A DNA stretch of 14,388 nucleotides from Galactobacter sp. (GCF_022712295.1 NZ_JALAGT010000122.1:1-14388), one strand, 5' to 3'; shown: positions 1-7,695, counted from the stretch's first letter. Notes: generated by a model not told the origin, from the sequence alone. A program made the numbers and translations.

Positions 1-160
1 CCCGGGGGCATTATCTCCCGCCTTGCCCCGTTTGGCTTGCGGGTACCTGGCGGGGGGTTAAGCGTTTTTTTCCACCGGTGCCCGCCTTTTTCTTGTTTCC
101 CCGCGGGGGGGGGCGGGGTTCCTTCGGTAACCGGGCCCCCGCCGTCGGGCACTGGTCTTG
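1..160. other. Left-edge non-coding stretch with abnormal homopolymer runs
   Basis: No gene is supported here. The stretch holds long single-base runs (nine G at 105-113, seven T at 65-71, six G near 51-56) and stacked G/C runs unlike anything else in the window. It could be a genuine GC-rich end-of-operon region, but unreliable base calling at a contig or clone end is equally likely, so small ORFs in this part should not be trusted. It lies directly downstream of the transporter gene, which ends at 161 on the minus strand. Confidence 0.6.
109..140 (-). terminator. Possible hairpin terminator after the MHS transporter gene
   Basis: GGGGGC (109-114) and GGTT (117-120) can pair with AACC (129-132) and GCCCCC (135-140), with a 2x2 mismatch between the two helices and an 8-base loop. 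It begins about 20 bases past the transporter stop codon, where a terminator would be expected. On the minus strand no T-tract follows, and the local sequence may be unreliable, so the call is weak. Confidence 0.3.
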
Positions 161-1582
161 TCAGTTCTTGGTTTCCAGGACCTGCTCCGCGGGAGCGTCC
201 GGGAACTGGCGGGGGAAGATCAACGATCCCTTGGCCTGCTGCGCCTCGTTCTTGTGGGAGAGGTCCAGACGGGAGCGGTCCCGCAGGATGGTGACCGCCA
301 GGAATCCGACGATCACCACGATGAACAGGTAGATCGAGATGCCTGTGGTCTCACCGGTGGCGTTCTTGATGGCCTGCGCGATCAACGGCGCGAAGGCACC
401 GCCGATGATGGCGCCGAGGGCGTAGGAGATGGCCACGCCGGAGAAGCGCACCGAGGCCGGGAACATCTCCGAGTACAGGGCTGCCTGCGGGCCGTAGGTC
501 AGTCCGAGTCCGATGGAGAAGAGGAACAGGGCCAGATAGAGCATGCCGAGGGAGCCGGTCTGGATCATCGGGAAGATGAGGAACACGGTTCCCGCGAGGG
601 CCACGAATCCGATCTGGTAGGTGCGTACACGGCCGATGACGTCTGCCAGCCACCCGGAGAGCAGGGTGAACGCGAACCAGCATGCGGAGCCGAAGGTGAT
701 GGCGATGAGCACATCGGTCTTGTCCATGCCGACCTCAGGGCTGGTGGAGTAGTTCTGAATGAAACCACCGGTGGTCATGTAGCCGGCCGCGTTGTTCCCG
801 GCGAACACCAGGGCACCCAGGATGACCAGGTGGCCGTAGCGCTTGAGCACCTGAACCAGAGGAGCCTTGGTGTGCACGTAGTTCTGATCGTTCTCCATCT
901 CCTGGAAGACAGGTGACTCCTCGACGCTGCGGCGGATCCAGTAGCCCACGAACACCAGGACGATGGAGAGGAAGAACGGAACGCGCCATCCCCACGACTC
1001 GAAGGCGTCGCCCTTGGCGATCACGCCGGTCATGAGGGCCATGACGCCGGAGGCCAGCAGCATGCCGAGCGGCACACCGAGCTGAGGGAAGGAACCGGCC
1101 AGCCCGCGCTTCTTGGGGTTGGCGTACTCCACCGCCATGAGCACGGCGCCGCCCCATTCGCCACCTGCGGCGATGCCCTGCAACACACGCAGCAGCAACA
1201 ACAGGATGGGTGCCGTGAGGCCGACGGCCGTGTAGGTGGGCAGGGCACCGATCAAGGCGGTGGCCACACCCATCAGCAGCAGGGTCAGCACCAGCATGGT
1301 GCGGCGCCCCAGCTTGTCGCCGAAGTGTCCCGCCAGGAAGGCGCCCAGCGGACGGAAGAGGAAGGAGATGCCAACGGAGGCGAAGGCCACCAGCTGGCCC
1401 ACGCTGCCTCCGGCGGGATCGAAGAACTGCTTGTTGAACACCAACGCGACGGCGTTGGCATAGATGAAGAAGTCGTACCACTCGACGGTGGTGCCGACGA
1501 TGGTCGCGACTGCGACGCGTCCTTGACCGGATTTCTTGGTACCTGGACCGCCTGAGCGGGCTTCCTTGGCCGCTGTGGACAT
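161..1582 (-). CDS. MFS transporter of the metabolite:H+ symporter (MHS) family, probably for an aromatic acid
   Basis: A 473-residue, 12-helix transporter of the shikimate/KgtP/proline-betaine type (MHS branch of the major facilitator superfamily), expected to take up an organic acid with protons across the cytoplasmic membrane. Visible signatures are VEWYDFFIYA at about 33-42, the loop 2-3 motif FRPLGAFLAGHFGDKLGRR at about 76-94, and RVLQGIAAGGEWGG at about 132-145, all typical of MHS members. The ATG at 1582 is preferred because GAGG sits 6 bases upstream. An 18-residue longer TTG start (1636) lacks such support. It is a single-gene unit with its own promoter and a TCGTATACGA palindrome shared with the monooxygenase and FAH-RraA operons. 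That links it to the aromatic acid pathway rather than to the adjacent amine permease. The actual substrate (hydroxybenzoate, hydroxyphenylacetate or another acid) cannot be read from the sequence. Confidence 0.88.
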   Translation of the reverse strand: MSTAAKEARSGGPGTKKSGQGRVAVATIVGTTVEWYDFFIYANAVALVFNKQFFDPAGGSVGQLVAFASVGISFLFRPLGAFLAGHFGDKLGRRTMLVLTLLLMGVATALIGALPTYTAVGLTAPILLLLLRVLQGIAAGGEWGGAVLMAVEYANPKKRGLAGSFPQLGVPLGMLLASGVMALMTGVIAKGDAFESWGWRVPFFLSIVLVFVGYWIRRSVEESPVFQEMENDQNYVHTKAPLVQVLKRYGHLVILGALVFAGNNAAGYMTTGGFIQNYSTSPEVGMDKTDVLIAITFGSACWFAFTLLSGWLADVIGRVRTYQIGFVALAGTVFLIFPMIQTGSLGMLYLALFLFSIGLGLTYGPQAALYSEMFPASVRFSGVAISYALGAIIGGAFAPLIAQAIKNATGETTGISIYLFIVVIVGFLAVTILRDRSRLDLSHKNEAQQAKGSLIFPRQFPDAPAEQVLETKN

Positions 1583-1711
1583 GGACTGCCTCTGTTCCTG
1601 AAGATGATGCACTGTTGTAGGCGCCCCTAAGGGCAAGAGCTGCGCTTGGGCGCCGTTCTCGTTGCTTCAGCGCAGCCGCCGACGTGGCTTGAGCCACACC
1701 CGTTGATCACC

Positions 1712-1723
1712 ATCGTATACGAT
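1712..1723. promoter_or_regulatory. Operator-like 12-base palindrome in front of the MHS transporter (site 1)
   Basis: ATCGTATACGAT is a perfect 12-base palindrome in the gap between the permease and transporter genes, about 130 bases upstream of the transporter ATG. It overlaps the last two bases of the proposed -10 box, the position expected of a repressor site. The central TCGTATACGA recurs at 10447-10456 and 13839-13848 and at no other place I found in the window. Confidence 0.72.
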
Positions 1724-1750
1724 TATGGGTCGATTTGTTACCAGCATCAA
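1722..1750 (-). promoter_or_regulatory. Promoter of the MHS transporter gene
   Basis: On the minus strand TTGATG (1750-1745) is followed by a 17-base spacer and CATAAT (1727-1722). This is a good match to the sigma-70-type -35 and -10 boxes at the ideal distance. The -10 box runs straight into the palindrome at 1712-1723. The promoter implies a 5' leader of about 130 bases, in which I see no gene. Confidence 0.6.
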
Positions 1751-1760
1751 TAGTTGAGGC

Positions 1761-3263
1761 CTACAACAGCAATTCGCCGTTCTTGTCGTGGCCGATCCCC
1801 TCGTAGACCTCCGGCCGTGCGCTTCGCAGCCACAGGGTCCAGCCGGCAGCGACCAACCCGGGAACCACCACGATGGCGGGCAGCAACCAGTTCAAAACGC
1901 TTCCCGATTCCGCGTCCACGAGCACCGGAAAGTTCACGATTATCAGGATGGTCATGCCGGCCAACGCCACCCCGGCCACCCAGGGGGCGATGACGCGCGT
2001 GAACACACCCGTCCCGGCTCGGTGGGCCCGCAGGAATCCGAAGGCCGCGAAACTCGTGAGCGCCATCAATGCCACGAGCCCCAGGGCCCCCATGTTGGTG
2101 AGCCACGTGAAGAGAGTCAGGACCGGGAACATGATCGGGTCCTCCGCACCTGTACCGATGATCGCGAAGATGACCAGCACCACCAGCGCCAAACCCGACT
2201 GGGTGAACGAACCAGCCACGGGCGCCTTGCCTGCACCCGCGCTGTAGGACAGGAACCGAGGCAGCACCCGGTCGCGGGACAGGGACCGTAGGTAGCGGGA
2301 CACCACGTTGTGGAAGGAGACCAGGGCCGCGATCAGCGAGGTGACGAACAACAACTGGGCGATGTCCACTGCGAACTTGGGCAGGTGCCCGGCCAACACT
2401 CCGAAGACCACACCTGGCCCGTTGGCGCCGGAGGAGTCCACGACAGAACCTGAGCCGACGCCCACGATCATGGCCCAGGCCGAGAAGGCGTAGAAGATGC
2501 CGATCACGATGACGGCACCGTAGGTGGCCCGACGAACGGTGACGCGCGGGTTCTTGACCTCATCCGCGTAGATGGATCCGGATTCGAAACCCATGAACGC
2601 CGCCACTGAGAACGCCAGAACGGCGCCGATCCCTGGGCCGAATAGGTCCGACATCCCCAGTCCGGTGGCGTCGACGCCCTGTGGGGAATCAGCGAGGCCG
2701 AAGACGTCGAACACGAGCACCACGAGGAATTCCAACGCCACGAGGATGCCGAGCACCTTGGCGGAGAGGTCCACCGCGTTGATCCCAAGGATCCCCACGA
2801 TCAACCAACCGATCAGGGCCCACACCCACCAGGCGATCTCGGCTCCGGTCAGGGAGGTCACGAGGTCGGCCGTGGCGTAGCCGAACATGCCGTAGATGCC
2901 GATCTGCATGGCGTTGTAGCAGACCAATGCCACCCAGGCGGCGCCGACACCAGGAGTACGCCCCAAGCCTCGAGCCACATATGAGTAGAACGCACCGGCG
3001 GAGGTGATCCGGGTGGACATCGCGGTGTACCCCACCGCAAAGATCACCAGGACCAGCCCGAGGATGAGGAAACTCAGCGGGACCCCGAGCGATCCGGTCA
3101 CCGCGAAGTTGGAGGTGACTCCTCCCGCGACCACGGTCAGCGGCGCTGAGGCAGCGACGATCATGAGGATCAGTGAGAGGGTTCCGATCCTGCGTGGTCC
3201 CGTTGAGGGAGAGGATCCGTTGGATGCGGCCGGTACCGGGCCGGGAGCTGTCGTCGTCGACAT
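1761..3263 (-). CDS. APC-superfamily amino acid/amine permease
   Basis: A 500-residue permease of the amino acid-polyamine-organocation superfamily with about 12 membrane helices. A hydrophilic N-terminal tail (1-27) is followed by a helix containing VAASAPLTVVAGG (about 36-48), typical of APC helix 1. AGAFYSYVARGLG (about 89-101) and GFESGSIYADEVKNP (about 225-239) match the conserved helix 3 and helix 6 regions of the family. The ATG at 3263 has AGGA 5 bases upstream. It lies 83 bases downstream of a FeaR-like regulator and close to a divergent amine oxidase, so import of the amine substrate (tyramine, phenylethylamine or similar) is the most likely role. That specificity is inferred from context; an amino acid could equally be the cargo. 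It is probably co-transcribed with the two upstream regulators. Confidence 0.87.
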   Translation of the reverse strand: MSTTTAPGPVPAASNGSSPSTGPRRIGTLSLILMIVAASAPLTVVAGGVTSNFAVTGSLGVPLSFLILGLVLVIFAVGYTAMSTRITSAGAFYSYVARGLGRTPGVGAAWVALVCYNAMQIGIYGMFGYATADLVTSLTGAEIAWWVWALIGWLIVGILGINAVDLSAKVLGILVALEFLVVLVFDVFGLADSPQGVDATGLGMSDLFGPGIGAVLAFSVAAFMGFESGSIYADEVKNPRVTVRRATYGAVIVIGIFYAFSAWAMIVGVGSGSVVDSSGANGPGVVFGVLAGHLPKFAVDIAQLLFVTSLIAALVSFHNVVSRYLRSLSRDRVLPRFLSYSAGAGKAPVAGSFTQSGLALVVLVIFAIIGTGAEDPIMFPVLTLFTWLTNMGALGLVALMALTSFAAFGFLRAHRAGTGVFTRVIAPWVAGVALAGMTILIIVNFPVLVDAESGSVLNWLLPAIVVVPGLVAAGWTLWLRSARPEVYEGIGHDKNGELLL

Positions 3264-3299
3264 GCACGTCCTGACTTAGAAAGGTGAAAACTGCTTGAG

Positions 3300-3313
3300 C
3301 CGGCCAGGGCCGG
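3300..3313 (-). other. Short GC-rich inverted repeat between the regulator and permease genes
   Basis: CCGGCC and GGCCGG are separated by two bases in the 83-base gap between the AraC-type gene and the permease gene. On the minus strand it is followed about 10 bases later by TTTTC. It could be a weak terminator or attenuator that lowers permease expression relative to the regulator, or simply a stable hairpin. The stem is short, so no firm function is assigned. Confidence 0.3.
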
Positions 3314-3346
3314 GGACAAAGATCGTGAGGTTAGATGACGCTGTGG

Positions 3347-4333
3347 TCAGCCGACGCCGAGCGCGCGATTGCGGACCTGTGTAGGCGAGATCCCGAAAGT
3401 GGAACGGAAGAGCCTGGAAAAATGCGCGGCATCCGGTAGACCGCACTCCGTGCCGATGCGCCCGATGGGCACGTCGACCCGACCGGGATGACTGAGCGCC
3501 TCCATGGCCCTCTCCATTCGGCGGGACCTGATCAGAGCCGCCACCGTGGTGCCGGATTCGTCGAAGAGTTTGTAGAGCGAGCGCACCGACATGAAATGGG
3601 CCGCTGCGACGGCCTGCGGGCTCAGCCGAGGGTCTCCCAACTGTTCGTCGATGTATCGCACCACGCGACGCAATTCGTTGTCCTTGGCCCCCCGAGGGAG
3701 ATCCTCCGATGCGGCGAGAAATCGCTCGGCATCGTCGCGGCACATGGTCTCCACCAGATCCACCGCATGATGGATCAGGGCAGCGCCAACGCTCGCCTGC
3801 CCGGTCCTCAATCGCTGAGCAACCCCCGTCAGAACGGGGACCACCACATCAGCCAACCCTCCCACTCCGAGCCGGGTGGCCACGAGGTCCTCGACGTCCG
3901 ACACTGCGGACCCGAATCGTTCCTGCGGGACCATCAGCACGAACTGCGTGTTGGGGCGGTCGAACGTGAGCGTATACGGACGTGACGTGTCATAGACGGT
4001 GATGTCACCCGGCTTGACGGTGGATTCTCGGCCACCCTGGGACACCACCCCGCGGCCTCCCATCTGCAGGGAGAACTTGAAGTATCCGCTCCCGCCGGCC
4101 CGGACGTGGGCCGCGCTCCGCTCCACTTGGTGGGCACCCGCCTCGAGCCTGACGGCGGTTGCCTCTGGTATGGCCAAGCCACTGAGTCGACCTTCGAACT
4201 CGGAAGGAACCTCGGGATCCACGGCAAGCGGCACGAAAACCTGCGAGGCGTGACGCTGCCACTCGTCCAAACGGAGCACCTCTGCGCCACCCGGCAGCGA
4301 GGTCTGAGTTGGAGACAGCCCGGTCAAGGTCAT
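3347..4333 (-). CDS. AraC-family transcriptional activator, FeaR-like
   Basis: A 328-residue regulator. The N-terminal half (about 15-190) looks like the AraC-binding-like ligand domain (PF14525 type) found in FeaR. The C-terminal part is the AraC double helix-turn-helix, with the first HTH around 237-258 (LSPQAVAAAHFMSVRSLYKL) and the second around 288-312, ending in the family signature CGLPDAAHFSRLFRSTFGISP. In E. coli, FeaR activates tyramine oxidase and phenylacetaldehyde dehydrogenase genes. The neighbouring amine oxidase and permease make the same role plausible here, but this is inference from context and fold. The ATG at 4333 is chosen because a purine-rich AGAGGGGGA lies just upstream. 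An upstream in-frame GTG at 4411 has no ribosome binding site. The gene follows the TetR gene after 94 bases in the same orientation. Confidence 0.86.
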   Translation of the reverse strand: MTLTGLSPTQTSLPGGAEVLRLDEWQRHASQVFVPLAVDPEVPSEFEGRLSGLAIPEATAVRLEAGAHQVERSAAHVRAGGSGYFKFSLQMGGRGVVSQGGRESTVKPGDITVYDTSRPYTLTFDRPNTQFVLMVPQERFGSAVSDVEDLVATRLGVGGLADVVVPVLTGVAQRLRTGQASVGAALIHHAVDLVETMCRDDAERFLAASEDLPRGAKDNELRRVVRYIDEQLGDPRLSPQAVAAAHFMSVRSLYKLFDESGTTVAALIRSRRMERAMEALSHPGRVDVPIGRIGTECGLPDAAHFSRLFRSTFGISPTQVRNRALGVG

Positions 4334-4427
4334 GAGGGTCCCCCTCTCGGCAGGTACGGCTGATACGGCCTGACCCTCTGGAGATCGGGGGTCACCGAAA
4401 GAGTGAACCACGCCACGTCACAAAAAT

Positions 4428-5051
4428 CTACACCGGGAGAGATTCTGTGTGATCTTCTCGCGTTGATCGCCACCCGTCCACCAAGGCCTCCAGCTGGATC
4501 TCCAGCGCGTCGAGGCCTTCGTCCCGCGAGTCCAGGCAGGCGCGCACCTGAGCCCCCAAGAGGAAGGAGAGCAAGGTCGGCACGGCCACCGAGATCTCGA
4601 ATCCGACCCGCGTCGCCCCGTCCTCCTGCGCCTGCCGCAGCCAGTCGCCCAACCACCCGCGCCAGATGTCGATGGAGTCCTCGTGGGCATCCGCGAGGGC
4701 GGGGTCCATCATGGCCTCCTGCCAGAAGGCGATCACCGCCCTGGCCTCATCCAGACGCTCCTGGTCGAGTGGGAGGACCTCACGCGCAAATGCCAGAACA
4801 GCAGCGAATCCCCTGCGTCGCGCCACGACCGCGGACACTCGTTCATTGGTGCGTTCGAAGACGTGCGAATACGTCGCAGACATCAGGTCCCGCTTGGAGG
4901 GGAAGTAAGGCTTGAGCGCACCGTTTGCGAACCCTGCTTCCGCCGCGACCTCTCGCATGGTGGCGCCACTCAGTCCACGACGAGCGATCACCCGCCAGGC
5001 ACTGTCCATGAGTTCCTTGCGCCGGAGGCCATGGTCCACGATCTTGGGCAC
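4428..5051 (-). CDS. TetR-family transcriptional regulator
   Basis: A 207-residue TetR/AcrR-type regulator. The DNA-binding helix-turn-helix is at about 30-53 (ATMREVAAEAGFANGALKPY, then FPSKRDLM). The C-terminal ligand/dimer domain (about 80-200) resembles the BetI-like group, with a hydrophobic VAVPTLLSFLLGAQV helix. It starts with GTG at 5051, preceded by AAAGGTGA. The gene is divergent from the amine oxidase, and the shared gap contains a near-perfect 16-base palindrome over the oxidase promoter. This is the usual arrangement for a TetR repressor controlling its neighbour and itself. The effector could be the amine or its aldehyde. The FeaR-like activator next door suggests dual control. 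Confidence 0.87.
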   Translation of the reverse strand: MPKIVDHGLRRKELMDSAWRVIARRGLSGATMREVAAEAGFANGALKPYFPSKRDLMSATYSHVFERTNERVSAVVARRRGFAAVLAFAREVLPLDQERLDEARAVIAFWQEAMMDPALADAHEDSIDIWRGWLGDWLRQAQEDGATRVGFEISVAVPTLLSFLLGAQVRACLDSRDEGLDALEIQLEALVDGWRSTREDHTESLPV

Positions 5052-5114
5052 TGTTCACCTTTCGCCAACACATCCCCGGCGCACTCGGATCGTCAAGCAA
5101 CGGCAGCAGGGTCT

Positions 5115-5142
5115 TGTTTCATCGTACGGTGAAGTTTATTCT
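5115..5142 (+). promoter_or_regulatory. Candidate promoter of the amine oxidase gene
   Basis: TTGTTT (5115-5120) and TATTCT (5137-5142) are separated by 16 bases and could be the -35 and -10 boxes, about 100 bases ahead of the amine oxidase ATG. Each box departs from consensus at several positions, which would suit a promoter needing an activator such as the FeaR-like protein. The spacer is occupied by the palindrome at 5118-5133. Confidence 0.4.
5118..5133. promoter_or_regulatory. Probable TetR operator between the TetR and amine oxidase genes
   Basis: TTCATCGTACGGTGAA is a 16-base palindrome with a single mismatched pair (TTCA-y-CGTACG-r-TGAA). Its length and position in a divergent regulator/target gap fit a TetR dimer site. 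It lies between the proposed -35 and -10 boxes of the oxidase promoter, so binding would block transcription. Confidence 0.55.
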
Positions 5143-5156
5143 CTACATCAAGAGAA
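5139..5156. repeat. Short AT-rich inverted repeat upstream of the amine oxidase
   Basis: TTCTCT (5139-5144) and AGAGAA (5151-5156) form a perfect 6-base inverted repeat around a 6-base spacer, in the most AT-rich part of the divergent gap. It could be a second regulator site or a leader hairpin near the transcription start. I cannot tell which. Confidence 0.35.
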
Positions 5157-5240
5157 AATAAGGGTGGTGGCCGTCACGACGCGTTCGGACAACGAAGGCG
5201 GCGCATACTCGTCCGGCCCTTGTCACACCGAAAGGCACGC

Positions 5241-7214
5241 ATGACTCACGACCTTCCGACCCCGACCACCGCACCGTCACCAGGGCACCACACCCTGGTG
5301 ACCCCGGACGAGGTTTCCCGCGTCCGGGACATCCTCGCCGCGGACGGCCTGTTCACCGACTCCACCCGACTGGCCTACATCGGCTTGGTGGACCCGGCCT
5401 TCGATCTCGAGGAAGACGCTCCCGTGGACCGTCGTTTCCGTGTCCAGACGGTGGATGCCCTGGACGCCACCTCTCGCGACATCGTGCTCTCCGCCACCCG
5501 TGGCGTCGTCGAGTCCGCCACGGTCCTGGACACCGCCGTCGTCGGCGAGCTCCCGGTCAAGGACGAGGACTACGAGGTGGTCGAGGAGATCCTCAAGACC
5601 GACGAGCGCTGGCTCGCTGCTCTGGCCAAGCGCGGCCTCGACGTTGAGAAGGTCCGTGTTGCACCGCTCTCCGCCGGAGTCTTCGAATACCCGGAGGAGA
5701 AGGGCCGCCGTATGCTGCGCGGGCTCGCCTTCGTCCAAGAGAACCCGGATGAGCCGGCCTGGGCCCACCCCGTCGAGGGTCTGCTCTCCTACGTGGACAT
5801 CACCAACAAGACCGTTGACCAGGTGCTGGACTTCTTCGTGGCGGACATCCCAAAGGAGTCCGGCGATTACCTCTCCCCGGAACTGACGGGCCCCACCCGC
5901 ACCACACAGAAGCCCATCGTCATCACCCAGCCGGAAGGGCCTTCCTTCACGGTCACCGACGGCAACCACGTGGAATGGGAGCGGTGGAGCCTGGACGTCG
6001 GCTTCGACATGCGTGACGGCCTGGTGCTTCACAACGTCTCCTTCGACGACGTGGATCCCGGCAACCCCGAGAATCCCGTCCGCCGCCGCATCCTCAATCG
6101 CGCCTCCATCGCCGAAATGGTGGTCCCGTACGGCGACCCGAGCCCCGTGCGCTCCTGGCAGAATTACTTCGACACCGGTGAGTACCTGATCGGTCAGTGC
6201 GCCAATTCCCTGGAGCTCGGCTGCGATTGCCTTGGCGAGATCACCTATCTCTCCCCCACGATCGCGGACAACGACGGCAATCCCCGGACCATCGCCAACG
6301 GCATCTGCATGCATGAGGAGGACTTCTCCATCCTCTCCAAGCATGACGACCTGTGGGCAGGCACGCACTACACGCGCCGCAACCGTCGCATGGTGATCTC
6401 CATCTTCACGACCGTCGGCAACTACGACTACGGCTTCTATTGGTACCTCTACCTGGACGGCACCATCGAGTTCGAGGCCAAGGCCACCGGCATCCTCTTC
6501 ACCTCCGGCTACCTGGACGACCCGACTCATAATTCCCAGGTCGCTCCGGGACTCGGTGCCCCGTTCCACCAGCACCAGTTCGCCGCCCGGCTGGACTTCG
6601 CCTTGGACGGCGGCCCCACCCGGGTGGAGGAAGAGGATGCGGTTCGACTCCCCATCTCGGAGAGCAATCCGCGCGGCAACGCCTTCACCCGCAAGCGCAC
6701 CGTCCTCGCCACCGAGCAGCAGGCCGTCCGCGACGCCGACGGTGCCCTGGGTCGCACCTGGGTGATCTCCAACCCGGAATCCAAGAATCGCCTGGGTGAG
6801 CCCGTGTCCTACAAGCTCTTCCCCGCAGGCACCCCGATGCTGCTCGCGGACGCGGACTCCTCGATCGCCAAGCGTGCCACGGTCATGCGTCACGGCCTCT
6901 GGGTCACCCGCTACGACGAGACGCAGAAGTACCCCACCTCCGACTTCGCCAACCAGAACCCGGGCGTGGACGGCATCGCCCAGTGGATCGAGGCGGACCG
7001 CGACGTGGACGGTCAGCGAGACGTCGTGTGGCACACCTTCGGGTTAACTCATTTCCCCCGCGTCGAGGACTGGCCGATCATGCCGGTGGACTCCGTGGGG
7101 TTCAAGCTGCGAGCTGACGGTTTCTTCGACCGCAATCCCGCGATGGACGTTCCTGCACCGGTAAAGGCCCACGGCTGCTGTGGCGGCGGCGATGAGTGCC
7201 ACTGCGAGCACTGA
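5241..7214 (+). CDS. Copper/topaquinone-dependent primary amine oxidase (phenylethylamine/tyramine oxidase type)
   Basis: A 657-residue enzyme that oxidises primary amines to aldehyde, ammonia and hydrogen peroxide, close in type to Arthrobacter phenylethylamine oxidase. All key residues are visible: the topaquinone precursor Tyr395 in VGNYDYGF, the copper ligands His443 and His445 in FHQHQF and His604 in GLTHFPRVEDWP, and the catalytic base Asp311 in YFDTGEYLIG. Length fits the family (about 640). ATG at 5241 is chosen because AAAGG lies 5 bases upstream; an in-frame TTG at 5220 lacks this. No signal peptide is evident, so it is probably cytoplasmic. The last residues (HGCCGGGDECHCEH) are very rich in Cys and His, suggesting a metal-binding tail. 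A single TTA leucine codon occurs at 7044. Regulation probably involves the divergent TetR gene and the FeaR-like gene. Substrate preference cannot be fixed from sequence alone. Confidence 0.95.
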   Translation: MTHDLPTPTTAPSPGHHTLVTPDEVSRVRDILAADGLFTDSTRLAYIGLVDPAFDLEEDAPVDRRFRVQTVDALDATSRDIVLSATRGVVESATVLDTAVVGELPVKDEDYEVVEEILKTDERWLAALAKRGLDVEKVRVAPLSAGVFEYPEEKGRRMLRGLAFVQENPDEPAWAHPVEGLLSYVDITNKTVDQVLDFFVADIPKESGDYLSPELTGPTRTTQKPIVITQPEGPSFTVTDGNHVEWERWSLDVGFDMRDGLVLHNVSFDDVDPGNPENPVRRRILNRASIAEMVVPYGDPSPVRSWQNYFDTGEYLIGQCANSLELGCDCLGEITYLSPTIADNDGNPRTIANGICMHEEDFSILSKHDDLWAGTHYTRRNRRMVISIFTTVGNYDYGFYWYLYLDGTIEFEAKATGILFTSGYLDDPTHNSQVAPGLGAPFHQHQFAARLDFALDGGPTRVEEEDAVRLPISESNPRGNAFTRKRTVLATEQQAVRDADGALGRTWVISNPESKNRLGEPVSYKLFPAGTPMLLADADSSIAKRATVMRHGLWVTRYDETQKYPTSDFANQNPGVDGIAQWIEADRDVDGQRDVVWHTFGLTHFPRVEDWPIMPVDSVGFKLRADGFFDRNPAMDVPAPVKAHGCCGGGDECHCEH

Positions 7215-7644
7215 GATCCAGCCCCCGGGCGTGGAGGGCCCCGTCCGCGGCACGGTTCGCTGTGCCGGGGTCGGGGCCCTCGCGGTTGCCGCCGCACACC
7301 TGTGGGCGGCGCTGTCACACCGTCATGACGTGGTGTTCGGCGTGCTGGTCGCGACGATGACCGTGGGATGCGTGATCTGTGCCGTGCGCTGTCTGCGTAC
7401 CCCATGCCTACGGGAGGTTCGGACCCTCATGACCATGTCAGCGGCGATGGCGCTGGCCCACGTGGCCTGGTTGATGGCCGCCGGGGGCGGCCACCACCAC
7501 AGCGGGACAGTGCCCGATGGCGGTTCCCACACCTCAGCAGGACTCACCATGGTGGGCCTGGCCCTGGCTGAGGTGGCGGTCACCGCGATATGCGCCGTGG
7601 CGCTACGTCGGCACGCGGCCGCTCAGTCAAGTTCCTCGTCCTGA
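7192..7644 (+). CDS. Small His-rich membrane protein, unknown function
   Basis: A 150-residue protein whose gene overlaps the 3' end of the amine oxidase gene by 23 bases, so the two are probably translated from one message. Four hydrophobic segments are visible at about 22-41, 46-66, 78-97 and 114-137. Between helices 3 and 4 is a polar loop with HHH at 101-103 and another His at 113. Helix 3 carries several Met and one His (MTMSAAMALAH), and His also occur at 36, 43 and 45. I do not recognise the family with certainty. The Met/His pattern and coupling to a copper enzyme suggest a copper-handling or maturation role, but this is inference. The ATG at 7192 lacks a strong ribosome binding site, consistent with translational coupling. 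An in-frame GTG at 7180 is an alternative start. Confidence 0.68.
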   Translation: MSATASTEIQPPGVEGPVRGTVRCAGVGALAVAAAHLWAALSHRHDVVFGVLVATMTVGCVICAVRCLRTPCLREVRTLMTMSAAMALAHVAWLMAAGGGHHHSGTVPDGGSHTSAGLTMVGLALAEVAVTAICAVALRRHAAAQSSSSS

Positions 7645-7654
7645 GTTCGGTCGA

Positions 7655-7684
7655 GGTCGGGTCGAGCCTCGTTCAGATCCGACC
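7655..7684. terminator. Weak inverted repeat between convergent genes
   Basis: GGTCGG (7655-7660) and CCGACC (7679-7684) can pair across an 18-base loop in the 51-base gap where the small membrane gene (plus) and the IclR gene (minus) converge. A shared terminator is expected there, but the stem is short, the loop large, and there is no T-tract on either side, so support is limited. Confidence 0.25.
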
Positions 7685-7695
7685 CTCCACGTGGC

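Noticed and set aside
158..916. 252-codon plus-strand frame opposite the MHS transporter
   Set aside because: Low-complexity Glu/Gly/Asp/His-rich translation antisense to a clear membrane transporter; no domain and no credible start.
1754..1768. GTTGAGGCCTACAAC near-palindrome at the permease stop codon as a terminator
   Set aside because: The stem is short, has almost no loop, includes the stop codon and has no T-tract; it overlaps the region just upstream of a proposed promoter and is likely chance.
3971..3978. CGTATACG inside the AraC-type gene, resembling the operator core
   Set aside because: It lacks the outer T and A of the shared 10-base palindrome, lies within coding sequence, and is explained by the codons there, so it was not counted as a fourth site.
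5277..7034. 585-codon open frame on the minus strand, opposite the amine oxidase gene
   Set aside because: It is a mirror of a GC-rich gene with strong third-position bias. The translation is Gly/Val/Asp-rich with no recognisable domain, while the plus strand encodes a complete amine oxidase with every catalytic residue.
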